From JARRPM01 sp963792815 (GTDB taxonomy: Bacteria > Pseudomonadota > Gammaproteobacteria > Pseudomonadales > Halieaceae): a stretch of 64,000 nucleotides of DNA. Positions 55,099 to 63,413 of this stretch are shown here, piece after piece (positions within the stretch are counted from its first letter, which is position 1; each line of letters starts with the position of its first letter). The position numbers and the translations under genes were made by a program. The stretch is taken from positions 434,001 to 498,000 of the forward strand of contig CAWBXR010000012.1 in NCBI GenBank assembly GCA_963792815.1, read 5' to 3'. Below the pieces are notes generated by a model. That model did not search any database. It was not told the origin of the DNA and saw nothing but the letters and a program-made list of their open reading frames with translations.

Positions 55099-55174
55099 GC
55101 AGCCCCCGGTGTGGAGGCCCCCTGCTCGGTTGGAACCCCACGCCCTCACAGGGGGCCTCCACACCGGTGACTGC
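55099..55174. repeat. Hairpin repeat family A, element 1 (inverted copy)
   Basis: Arms of 26 bp (55099-55124 and 55149-55174) surround a 24-nt loop (55125-55148). The inner 19 bp of the arms pair perfectly (CCGGTGTGGAGGCCCCCTG with its complement); the outer bases have two mismatches. The loop is the exact reverse complement of the loop of element 3. Confidence 0.85.
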
Positions 55175-55237
55175 TTGCATCGCGCTGTTCAATACAGTTT
55201 GCCAACCGCTGGCAGTCAGGTTGCCTTCACACTGCGA

Positions 55238-55313
55238 GCGGATACCGCTGGGCGGAACCCCCGGGAGGGCGTGGGGTATCAACCGAGCGGGGGTTCCGCC
55301 CAGTGGTAGCCGC
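55238..55313. repeat. Hairpin repeat family A, element 2
   Basis: Arms of 26 bp (55238-55263 and 55288-55313) enclose a 24-nt loop that differs from the element 3 loop at about three positions. The arms pair with two mismatches but have a different sequence from those of elements 1 and 3. It is followed by GCCGCGGGATGGGACCAGA, which recurs after element 3. Confidence 0.85.
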
Positions 55314-55368
55314 GGGATGGGACCAGAACCGCTGAGACTATTCCTTAAATTCAAGCACCGGAGTCAGC

Positions 55369-55440
55369 GGCTGTCACCGGGCTGGGCCCCTGTGAGGGCG
55401 TGGGGTTCCAACCGAGCAGGGGTTCAGCCCGGTGGCAGCC
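55369..55440. repeat. Hairpin repeat family A, element 3
   Basis: Arms of 24 bp (55369-55392 and 55417-55440) enclose the 24-nt loop. Three arm positions are G-U-compatible rather than Watson-Crick. It lies at the 3' end of the cNMP-regulator frame, whose open frame runs into it. Confidence 0.85.
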
Positions 55441-56117
55441 GCGGGATGGGACCAGACAGGCCCGAAGAAATCAGTACTTCGCAGGCAACCGCGTGTTGAT
55501 GATGATGTGGCGCCCTCGAAGCGGATGTACTCACCGATAGTGAGGTCCTTGAGGATGCGTGCCACCATCTCGCGGGAGGCACCGACACGGTCGGCGATAT
55601 CCTGCTGGGTCAGCTTCTCGGGGATGTACAGGGTGCCGTCGCCGCGCTCCTCGGACAAATCCATCAGCACGTTGGCCACCCGGCCGTAGACATCCTGCAG
55701 GGCCAGGCTCTTCACGTCAGCGGTCAGCTTGCGCACCCGCTGGGACAGGTTGCGGATGAGCTTGCGCCCGATACCGGGATGCTCGTCCAGCACGCGATTG
55801 AAATCTTCCTTGTAGATGATACAGAAGGCCGACTTCTCCACGGTGCGCACGGATGCGGAGCGGGCCGAATCATCGAGCAGGGCCAGTTCGCCAAAGTAAT
55901 CTCCGGGACCCTGGGTATTCATGATGAACTCTTTGCCGTTCTTGTCGCTGCAGTAAACCTTGACCTTACCGCTCTCGATCACGAACAGGGAATCCGCGGG
56001 ATCGTTCTCGTGGATTACAACCGTGTTCTTGGGAAAAGAACGACTCGTGCTGCTGCTTTCCAGAGCGGCGAGTTCTTCCGGCGAAAGTCCTTGAAATATT
56101 TCTACTTTTTGTAACAT
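55374..56117 (-). CDS. Cyclic-nucleotide-binding Crp/Fnr-family regulator, C-terminus frameshifted
   Basis: As written this is a 247-residue protein. Residues 1-120 form a cNMP-binding domain; the phosphate-binding cassette GDYFGELALLDDSARSAS has Glu77 and Arg86, the residues that hold cAMP or cGMP. A dimer helix follows, then a helix-turn-helix (KLTQQDIADRVGASREMVAR, about 168-187) with KDLTIGEYIRFEG. Homologues end soon after with a sequence like HIIINTRLPAKY. That ending exists here in another frame, with a stop at 55471, so one base is probably missing near 55513. The current tail is translated from repeat element 3. It is divergent from a nucleotide cyclase gene. Confidence 0.88.
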   Translation of the reverse strand: MLQKVEIFQGLSPEELAALESSSTSRSFPKNTVVIHENDPADSLFVIESGKVKVYCSDKNGKEFIMNTQGPGDYFGELALLDDSARSASVRTVEKSAFCIIYKEDFNRVLDEHPGIGRKLIRNLSQRVRKLTADVKSLALQDVYGRVANVLMDLSEERGDGTLYIPEKLTQQDIADRVGASREMVARILKDLTIGEYIRFEGATSSSTRGCLRSTDFFGPVWSHPAAATGLNPCSVGTPRPHRGPAR

Positions 56118-56329
56118 CTAGACACCCGTCAGGTTCCGTGAACGAAGACAGGATGGTTTCTGCCCCCACCTGCGAATAGTAACCCAAAGTTTTGCCAAAA
56201 CGCACCCATGAGATCAAATTTGCGACCCGTTACCGCCTTAAACCTCGAAACAGCCGGTTCGAGACAGTTTCCCCGCAGCCGCCAGCCTCGTTATACTCCC
56301 GGCTGGCAGTAACTTTCAAGGATCCTCCC

Positions 56330-57781
56330 GTGAACACCGGCGCCGCCAATCCCACACCTGCCCTCTGGAGCGAGATGCTGCTGCGCTCGATGGCTGAACT
56401 GCGAGAGCTGCTCGCGGGACAGGGGGAGCAACTGGGCCAGGAATCTGCCGAGGACTTCAACCACCTGTTCGAGGGGGGCAGGCGCCTCAACGAGATGCTG
56501 GCCGGGCCGGAGTCTGCCGCGAGCCGGCACGACATCATGAACATCCTCTCCGCTATTCGCGGTTATGCGGAACTGCTGAGCGAGGACATGGGTGCCGAGT
56601 TCGGCGAGCTCAAAGCGGCCCTGGCGCGCCTGCTCAAGGCGGTGCAGGCGGCAAACAACGACGACAGTACCCCAACAGCCAGCGGGGCGAAACGCTCCAT
56701 CACCTCCGAGCCGGGGTTCATACTGGCGGTGGATGACCTGCAGGAAAACCGCGAGCTGGTTGCCCGCTACCTGTCCCGCAGTGGCCATATAGTGGTGACC
56801 GCGGCCAGCGGCCCGGAAGCCCTGGCTACCCTCGGGCAAACCGATGTGGATGTGGTGCTGCTGGACCTGATGATGCCCGATATGGACGGCCGCGAGGTCC
56901 TGCGCCGGATCAAGGAACACCCGGAGTGGCGGGCAACGCCGGTTATCGTCATCTCCGGCAGCCAGGACATGGACGGCATTATCGAGTGTATTGAGGCGGG
57001 CGCTGACGATTACCTGTTCAAGCCCTTCAACCCGGTTTTACTGCAGGCGCGGATCAAGGCGGGGATAGAGCGCAAGCGCTGGCACGACCGGGAAGAGCAG
57101 TACCGGCAGCAACTGGAGCGCAACGAAAAGTTCATCAGGGCCACATTCGGTCGTTACCTGTCAGATGAAATCGTCACCGATATCCTGGAGCGGCCCGAGG
57201 GCCTGGAACTGGGCGGGGACCTGCGCCGCGTTACCATCCTGATGTCCGATATCCGCGGCTTCACCACCCTCAGCGAACAGCTCGCCCCGGCCCAGGTGGT
57301 AACCCTGATAAACCGCTACCTCGGGGCCATGACGGACATCATCATGGAGCACCAGGGCACCATCGATGAATTTATCGGCGACGCCATCCTCGCGGTATTC
57401 GGGGCCCCCCAGCGCAGGGATGACGATGCGGACCGGGCCGTGCACTGCGCTCTCGCCATGCAGGCTGCGATGGCCGGGATAAATGCCCTCAACCGGGCCG
57501 AGGGGCTGCCCGAAATCGATACCGGCATCGCCCTCAACACCGGGGATGTGATCGCGGGCAATATCGGTTCGGAGCGACGCAGCAAATACGGCTTTGTGGG
57601 GCACCCCATGAACGTGACCTCGCGTATCGAAGACATTACCGCCGGGGGCGAGATTCTCGCCGCGGACAGCACCCTGCGCAGCCTGAAAGTCGGGATTCGC
57701 GCCGGCAACAGCAAGGAGATCAACGTCAAGGGCATCGAGCAGTCGATTGTGGTCCACCAGATCCTCGGGGCGGCGGAGTGA
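56330..57781 (+). CDS. Receiver domain / class III nucleotide cyclase with N-terminal DHp-like region
   Basis: A 483-residue signalling protein read from GTG 56330 after AAGGATCC; a longer frame to 56192 is unlikely. Residues 50-85 resemble a histidine-kinase dimerisation helix (SRHDIMNILSAIRGYAELL, His67), with no ATPase domain. A receiver follows (127-245; phospho-acceptor Asp179 in VVLLDLMMPDMDG), then a coiled linker and a class III cyclase (300-430). Metal ligands Asp307 (MSDIRGFTTL) and Asp351 (FIGDAILAVFG) are present. The adenine-specifying Lys is Glu347 and its Asp partner is Gly421, so the product is uncertain. It overlaps the next receiver gene by one base. Confidence 0.9.
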   Translation: MNTGAANPTPALWSEMLLRSMAELRELLAGQGEQLGQESAEDFNHLFEGGRRLNEMLAGPESAASRHDIMNILSAIRGYAELLSEDMGAEFGELKAALARLLKAVQAANNDDSTPTASGAKRSITSEPGFILAVDDLQENRELVARYLSRSGHIVVTAASGPEALATLGQTDVDVVLLDLMMPDMDGREVLRRIKEHPEWRATPVIVISGSQDMDGIIECIEAGADDYLFKPFNPVLLQARIKAGIERKRWHDREEQYRQQLERNEKFIRATFGRYLSDEIVTDILERPEGLELGGDLRRVTILMSDIRGFTTLSEQLAPAQVVTLINRYLGAMTDIIMEHQGTIDEFIGDAILAVFGAPQRRDDDADRAVHCALAMQAAMAGINALNRAEGLPEIDTGIALNTGDVIAGNIGSERRSKYGFVGHPMNVTSRIEDITAGGEILAADSTLRSLKVGIRAGNSKEINVKGIEQSIVVHQILGAAE

Positions 57782-58149
57782 TGACCGGGACCGTCCTGCT
57801 GGTGGAAGACAATGAGCTCAACCGGGAGATGCTGCACCGGCGCCTGAAGCGGGCGGGCCTGAAGGTGATCACCGCCTGTGACGGGCAACAGGCCCTGGAC
57901 CTGATGATCAGCGAGTTACCCTCGGTGGTGCTGATGGATATGAGCCTGCCGGTACTCGACGGCTGGACCGCCTGCCGCCAGGCACGGCAGGACGACCGCA
58001 TCATGCACATCCCGATCATCGCCCTTACCGCACATGCCATGGAAGAGGACCGCCGCAAGGCCCTGAAAGCCGGCTGCGATGACTATGCGACCAAGCCCGT
58101 GGACTTCCCCGCGCTACTTGCAAAAATCGAGGCCCTCGCCTCTTCATGA
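57781..58149 (+). CDS. Single-domain response regulator
   Basis: A 122-residue stand-alone receiver with no output domain. The acidic pair is in LLVEDNELNREML, the phospho-acceptor is Asp53 (VVLMDMSLPVLDG), Thr is in IIALTAHAM and Lys is in DDYATKPVDF. The ATG overlaps the cyclase stop (TGATG), and its own stop overlaps the kinase start (ATGA), so three proteins are made in fixed ratio. The DivK/CheY-like size suggests a phosphate shuttle between the kinase and the cyclase's receiver. That is inference. Confidence 0.92.
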   Translation: MTGTVLLVEDNELNREMLHRRLKRAGLKVITACDGQQALDLMISELPSVVLMDMSLPVLDGWTACRQARQDDRIMHIPIIALTAHAMEEDRRKALKAGCDDYATKPVDFPALLAKIEALASS

Positions 58150-59675
58150 GCCTGCGCCGTCGACTCACCCTGTCGCTTGTTACTATCCTCATCCTGTTCG
58201 CGGTCAACGTGGGCACCCATTTCTGGGGCAGCTACGCCCGTAACGAAAGTATGATCGCCTACCGCAACTCGGTGACCGCCGCCCAGTTGTCCACCCAGAT
58301 CGAGCAGTTGCTCAACGACCAGCGCCAGCAGATTCTGGTGCTGTCCACCCTGCGCGACACCACCGAGGACCAGCTCGAGGCCAATGAACTGGAGCAGGCC
58401 CAGGGCGAGCTGGAAGAGATCAGCAGCAAGATTTCCCAACTGGGGGAACTGAGCCACGATGTCACCCAGATGGACTACCAGAAATTACAAAAAAGCAGTA
58501 TCGAACTGCTGGCGGGCTGGCTGGCGTTTTATCGCAATTACAACGACCAGGCCTTCAAGGCCGACATGGACGACCCCCTGCCCTACCTCGAGACGAGCCA
58601 GCGCCTGAAGGAGCTGGAGCAGCGCCAGGCATTTATCGCGGTGCAGCGGGCCAACATCATCGACCGCACCATTGCCCTCACCGACCGCATTACCGTCATC
58701 GGCTTTTTTGCCTCTATTTTCCTCACCGCGACCCTGGGCTTTTTCCTGGTGAGATATACCAACAAATCACTCAAGCGGCTCAAGACCGGCACCCAGCGAA
58801 TCGGCAGCGGCGACCTCGATTACCGCATCAAGAACATCGAGGACAGCGGTGAACTGGGCGACCTGGCGACCGCATTCAATGACATGTCCGATAAGCTGCG
58901 CAATGCCATGGACGATGTCAGCAATGCCCGGGACGCCGCCGACGAAGCCAATGCCGCAAAGAGCATGTTCCTGGCCAACGTCAGTCACGAATTGCGCACC
59001 CCCCTGAACGGGATCATCGGCTACAGCGAGATGCTGTATGACGAACTGGCCGATGAACAGGCGATAGACCGCAACCAGTTCCAGCGCGACCTGGAGAAAA
59101 TCATTCAGTCGGGGCGCCAGCTGCTGTCACTGATCAATGACATCCTCGACCTGTCCAAGATCGAGACCGGCAAGATGTCCCTGCATGTGGAGGAGTTCAA
59201 TCCGGGAGACATACTCTCGCAGGTCTGTGACGCCCTGGCCCCGCTGCTGCGCGATAATGACAACGAACTGGTGGCGTCGGATTTCGGCGGCCTGCCGACC
59301 CTGCACAGCGATGCCGCCAAGTTCCGGCAGATTTTCACCAACCTGCTGAGCAACGCCAGCAAGTTCACTCACAACGGGGTCATTACAGTCAGCGCGCGGC
59401 CCGCACCGGAGCGGGAGGGCTGGGTGGAAATTTCGGTGAAGGATACCGGTATCGGTATGACCAAGGCGCAGCAGGGCAGGATCTTCGACGCCTTTATCCA
59501 GGCCGAGGCCTCCACCAGCGCCAATTACGGCGGCACCGGGCTGGGACTTGCGATATGCCGGGATTACTGTGAGCTGATGGGAGGGCACATAGCGGTGAAG
59601 AGCGCGCCCGGGAAAGGTTCGACCTTTACGGTGCAGCTCCCTTCTGGCTCAGGGTCAGGTCCCGCAGCCGTTTGA
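58146..59675 (+). CDS. Membrane sensor histidine kinase with HAMP domain
   Basis: A 509-residue kinase. The first helix (about 8-28, LSLVTILILFAVNVGTHFW), a periplasmic helical sensor region of about 150 residues and a second helix (about 178-200) are followed by HAMP (about 200-252). The HisKA motif FLANVSHELRTPLNGIIGY carries His281. The ATPase boxes are N (IFTNLLSNASKF, about 397), G1 (VKDTGIGM, about 433) and G2 (GGTGLGLAI, about 461). There is no attached receiver, consistent with using the adjacent single-domain receiver. Its 3' end overlaps the convergent lipoprotein gene by 50 bp. Confidence 0.93.
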   Translation: MSLRRRLTLSLVTILILFAVNVGTHFWGSYARNESMIAYRNSVTAAQLSTQIEQLLNDQRQQILVLSTLRDTTEDQLEANELEQAQGELEEISSKISQLGELSHDVTQMDYQKLQKSSIELLAGWLAFYRNYNDQAFKADMDDPLPYLETSQRLKELEQRQAFIAVQRANIIDRTIALTDRITVIGFFASIFLTATLGFFLVRYTNKSLKRLKTGTQRIGSGDLDYRIKNIEDSGELGDLATAFNDMSDKLRNAMDDVSNARDAADEANAAKSMFLANVSHELRTPLNGIIGYSEMLYDELADEQAIDRNQFQRDLEKIIQSGRQLLSLINDILDLSKIETGKMSLHVEEFNPGDILSQVCDALAPLLRDNDNELVASDFGGLPTLHSDAAKFRQIFTNLLSNASKFTHNGVITVSARPAPEREGWVEISVKDTGIGMTKAQQGRIFDAFIQAEASTSANYGGTGLGLAICRDYCELMGGHIAVKSAPGKGSTFTVQLPSGSGSGPAAV

Positions 59676-60282
59676 GGGCCTCCTCGCGTTTCTTGAGGTC
59701 CTCCTTCAGGGTTTTGTTGTCCACTTTCAGCTCGTCAATCTTGTCCTGCAGTTCCAGCAGGTTCAACAGTGACTGCCGCATCAGGCGGGTGTAGTCGTGC
59801 ACCTTGAGTTTCTTGGCATTTTGCTCGCGTAGTACCCGGAAGGAATTGCGCGCTACCACCGGGTCGTAAAATGAACTGCGCGGGAGCATCTGCACGTAGG
59901 CTATCGCGATGCCCGCCTCCAGGTCCGCCCGGGGAGAGGATTCGAGCCGCTGATAGCGCTCGAAATGTTCCATGGCGTCCCGGTACTCACCGTCCAGCAG
60001 CGAGCGGTAGCCTTTTTCCAGGAAGGTATAGTCGGCGGAGGCAGGGGGCGCGCAATTGCACTGTTCCTGCTGGGGCAGATTGAGTTCCAGCTCCGGCACG
60101 TCGGCCTTGCTCACGGCGGGCTCAAGCGGCCCGGCTGCCTGTTCTGTGGCCGCCGCCGCAGACGCGGCAGCAGTCTGGGTTGGCGAGGCCGGCGCTGTCG
60201 CACAGGCCTGCAGCATCAAAGCCAGGGCAATAGGCGCAAAAGCTGTGCTGCGGGCTGTGGGCAAAAGGCGTCTCTCGGTCAC
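59626..60282 (-). CDS. Lipoprotein with coiled-coil C-terminus, possibly QseG/YfhG-like
   Basis: A 218-residue protein with a lipoprotein signal (FAPIALALMLQAC, Cys27), an Ala/Thr-rich linker and a helical repeat-like region (FLEKGYRSLLDGEYRDAMEH, about 87-106). The coiled-coil end is LQDKIDELKVDNKTLKEDL then KRLRDLTL. A lipoprotein next to a HAMP kinase recalls YfhG/QseG beside GlrK/QseE, but here it is on the opposite strand. The resemblance is from memory. Its last 50 bp overlap the kinase gene tail-to-tail, so the two transcripts are complementary there. Confidence 0.7.
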   Translation of the reverse strand: MTERRLLPTARSTAFAPIALALMLQACATAPASPTQTAAASAAAATEQAAGPLEPAVSKADVPELELNLPQQEQCNCAPPASADYTFLEKGYRSLLDGEYRDAMEHFERYQRLESSPRADLEAGIAIAYVQMLPRSSFYDPVVARNSFRVLREQNAKKLKVHDYTRLMRQSLLNLLELQDKIDELKVDNKTLKEDLKKREEALKRLRDLTLSQKGAAP

Positions 60283-60347
60283 TCGTTATACGGCCAGTTT
60301 AGCCCAGATACCCCTGTGCGAGAAGGGCATCGGGGGCATCCGCCTGG

Positions 60348-61844
60348 CTACTCGGGTCGCATGTGCGGAAACAGCAGCACATCGCGAATGGAGGGAGAGT
60401 CGGTCAGCAGCATGACCAGCCGATCGATCCCGATGCCCTCCCCCGCCGTGGGCGGCATGCCGTACTCCAGGGCGCGAATATAATCGTGGTCGTAGTGCAT
60501 GGCCTCCTCATCACCGGCGTCCTTCTCCGCGACCTGGTCCAGGAAACGCTGGGCCTGGTCCTCGGCGTCGTTCAGCTCCGAGAAACCATTGGCCAGCTCC
60601 CGCCCGCCCACAAAAAACTCGAAACGGTCGGTGACAAAGGGGTCGCCATCACTGCGGCGCGCCAGCGGCGACACCTCGGTGGGATAAGCGGTAATGAAGG
60701 TCGGCTGGTCGAGCCGGTGCTCTACCGTCTTTTCAAAAATCTCTATCTGCACCTTGCCCAGGCCCCAGCTGTCCTTGAGCGGTATCCCGAGACCGGTGGC
60801 GATCTCCCGCGCTCCCGCCGCGTCGGCCAGTTGCCCCGCGTCGATCTGCTCGTTGTAGGCCAGGATCGAGTCGAACACCGATATCCGCCTGAACGGCTGG
60901 GAGAAATCGTAGCTGCCGCCCTGGTACTCGACGGTGGTCGAACCCAGCACCTGCAGCGTCAGCTTGCGCAGCATATCCTCAGTGAGGTCCATCGCGTCGC
61001 GATAATCGGCATAGGCCCAGTAGTACTCCAGCATGGTGAACTCGGGGTTGTGACGGGTGGACAGGCCCTCGTTGCGAAAGCTGCGGTTGATCTCGAACAC
61101 CCGCTCGAACCCCCCGACCACCAGGCGCTTGAGATATAACTCCGGCGCAATGCGCAGGTACATATCCTGGTCCAGCGCGTTGTGGTGAGTGACAAAGGGC
61201 TTGGCCGCGGCGCCCCCGGGAATCACCTGCATCATCGGGGTTTCCACTTCCATGAACCCGGCCTCATCCATGTAATCGCGAATAAAACTGATTACTTTGG
61301 AGCGGGTTCGAAACACCTCCCGCGACTCGGGGTTGACGATCAGGTCCACGTAGCGCTGGCGGTAGCGCAGCTCCTGGTCCGCCAGGCCGTGGTACTTGTC
61401 CGGCAGGGGTCGCAGGGCCTTGGTCAGCAGCCTCGCCTCGCGCATGTTGATGTAGAGGTCACCCTTGCCGGATTTATGGATAGGCCCACTGGCGGCGACG
61501 ATATCCCCCAGGTCCCAACCCTTGATCTCTTCCAGCGCTTCCTCATCCAGGCCCTTGCGGTCGACGTAGAGCTGGATCTGGTCGCTGTCATCCTGGATAA
61601 GCAGGAAAGCGCCGCGATTACGAATCAGCCTGCCGGCGACAGCGTACTCCCTGTTGGCCTGCTCCAGCTCTTCCTTGCCGGACTCGCCGTACTCCCGCTG
61701 CAGGTGGCCCGCCGTGGCGGTGCGACGAAAGTCGTTGGGAAACGCGTTGCGCTTGCCGCGCAGCTGGGTGAGCTTGCCGCGCCGCTCCGCTATCAGCTTG
61801 TTTTCTTCCTGGGGATTGCCCGCCGCCTGTTCCTGCTCGCTCAT
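60348..61844 (-). CDS. lysS: Lysyl-tRNA synthetase, class II
   Basis: A 498-residue aminoacyl-tRNA synthetase. The N-terminal OB anticodon-binding domain spans about 60-150. Catalytic motif 2 is FEINRSFRNEGLSTRHNPEF (about 257-276), and motif 3 is GEGIGIDRLVMLLTDSPSIR (about 465-484), ending LLFPHMRPE. The start ATG 61844 lies 11 bp after the prfB stop, the conserved prfB-lysS operon of gammaproteobacteria. Confidence 0.96.
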   Translation of the reverse strand: MSEQEQAAGNPQEENKLIAERRGKLTQLRGKRNAFPNDFRRTATAGHLQREYGESGKEELEQANREYAVAGRLIRNRGAFLLIQDDSDQIQLYVDRKGLDEEALEEIKGWDLGDIVAASGPIHKSGKGDLYINMREARLLTKALRPLPDKYHGLADQELRYRQRYVDLIVNPESREVFRTRSKVISFIRDYMDEAGFMEVETPMMQVIPGGAAAKPFVTHHNALDQDMYLRIAPELYLKRLVVGGFERVFEINRSFRNEGLSTRHNPEFTMLEYYWAYADYRDAMDLTEDMLRKLTLQVLGSTTVEYQGGSYDFSQPFRRISVFDSILAYNEQIDAGQLADAAGAREIATGLGIPLKDSWGLGKVQIEIFEKTVEHRLDQPTFITAYPTEVSPLARRSDGDPFVTDRFEFFVGGRELANGFSELNDAEDQAQRFLDQVAEKDAGDEEAMHYDHDYIRALEYGMPPTAGEGIGIDRLVMLLTDSPSIRDVLLFPHMRPE

Positions 61845-61855
61845 GATGTTCTCGC

Positions 61856-62954
61856 TTACAGCCCGCTCTTCAGCGAAGCCTCGATAAACTGGTCGATGCC
61901 GCCGTCCAGCACGGCCTGGGTGTTGCTGGTCTCCACGCCGGTGCGCAGGTCCTTGATACGCGACTGGTCCAGCACGTAGGAACGAATCTGGCTGCCCCAG
62001 CCGATATCCGCCTTGCTGTCTTCCATCGCCTGTTTTTCCGTGTTGCGTTTCTGGATTTCCATCTCATACAGCTTGGCCCGCAACAGTTTCATCGCGTTGT
62101 CGCGGTTCTGGTGCTGGGAGCGCTCGGTCTGGCACTGCACCACGACGCCGCTGGGCTTGTGGGTGATACGCACCGCCGAATCGGTCTTGTTGATATGCTG
62201 GCCGCCGGCGCCGCTGGCGCGGTAGGTATCGGTGCGCAGGTCCGCCGGATTGATGTCGATCTCGATATTGTCATCGATCTCCGGCGACACGAATACCGAG
62301 GCAAATGAGGTGTGCCGGCGATTGCCGGAATCGAACGGTGACTTGCGCACCAGGCGGTGCACGCCGGTCTCTGTGCGCAGCCAGCCAAAAGCATACTCGC
62401 CCTCGAACTGGATAGTCGCGCTCTTGATCCCGGCCACTTCCCCGGCCGACACCTCGATCAGCTCGGTCTTGTAACCGTGGGCCTCACCCCAGCGCAGGTA
62501 CATGCGCAGCATGATCTCGGCCCAGTCCTGGGCCTCGGTGCCACCGGAACCGGACTGGATATCCAGGTAGGCGTTGTTGATGTCCATCTCACCGCTGAAC
62601 ATGCGGCGGAACTCGAGCTTTTCCAGCAGCGCCAGCAGCGCGTCAATTTCCTTCTCGACCACGGCGACGGTCTCTTTGTCGTCCTCGGCCGCCGCCAGCT
62701 CCAGCAAATCGCCGGCATCCGCCGCGCCGGTGGTGAGCTGCTCGATGGTGTGCACCACGCCCTCCAGCGCAGACCGCTCACGCCCCAACTCCTGGGCCCG
62801 CGGGGGGTCGTCCCAGACGCTGGGCTCCGCCAGCTCCAGCTCTACCTCTGCGAGGCGCTCCTTGCTGAGATCGAAGTCAAAGATACCCCCTAAGCACGTC
62901 CGTACGCGCGTCGATGTCCTTCAGTGTCTGTACCAGCGGGTTGATCTCTAGCAT
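61856..62954 (-). CDS. prfB: Peptide chain release factor 2, expressed by programmed +1 frameshift
   Basis: The gene begins at ATG 62954 with MLEINPLVQTLKDIDAR and runs 25 codons to CTT (62882-62880). A UGA stop at 62879-62877 follows. Shifting by one base gives DFDLSKERLAEVELEL and a full 365-residue RF2. The stop-recognition SPF motif is in RKSPFDSGN, and the hydrolysis motif GGQ is in GAGGQHINKTDSA (about 249). RF2 reads UGA and UAA, so low RF2 favours the shift, a self-regulating loop. It is co-transcribed with lysS. Confidence 0.96.
62876..62891 (-). promoter_or_regulatory. prfB programmed frameshift site
   Basis: On the coding strand it reads AGGGGGTATCTTTGAC: an internal Shine-Dalgarno-like AGGGGG (62886-62891) three bases before CTT, then the in-frame TGA followed by C. 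This is essentially identical to the well-studied E. coli site. Confidence 0.96.
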
Positions 62955-63080
62955 GGGAATAACCGGATGCGTTCAAAGGGGGCGCATCTTACCAATATTG
63001 CCGGCAGATTTGAATTGGCTTTCGAGTCCGGCTTTCGTTGAATTTGGGACTGAATAGACATTGCTCACTAACACTCGCCC

Positions 63081-63187
63081 CGGACAGGACTTGCCATGCG
63101 GCTGGACCCGCCGTGAATACATCCATGTAGGCTCGTGTCGGCCATCCATGGCCTCCAACGGTCCAGCCACATGGCACGTCCTATCCG
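63081..63187. repeat. Hairpin repeat family B, copy 1
   Basis: Arms of 28 bp (63081-63108 and 63160-63187) pair with three mismatches around a 51-nt core (63109-63159). The core contains GGCTCGTGTCGGCCATCCAT and a small GGCCAT-CC-ATGGCC stem. The core recurs inverted in copy 2, but the arms do not, apart from the innermost TGGACC. Confidence 0.85.
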
Positions 63188-63413
63188 CGGCTGGCAACGG
63201 GCATCAAAATATAGGACGACAGAAAGTCCTTTGGACGGACTTCAGAGACCGATACTTTTCATGCACCACATGGCAGCTCTCCGCCGCCCAAGCGTCTAAG
63301 TTGCAGAAAAGTGAGTCATGCGCTAAAGCTTCTCGATTCATGGAATCAAGCCTGATGCAAAGAGCTCTATCGTCAACAAACTATATGGCCAGCTCGATGG
63401 AAGCTCGGGAGAG

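Noticed and set aside
55099..55440. CRISPR array
   Set aside because: Spacing is about 130 bp, one copy is inverted, and the conserved part is a hairpin loop; there are no cas genes.
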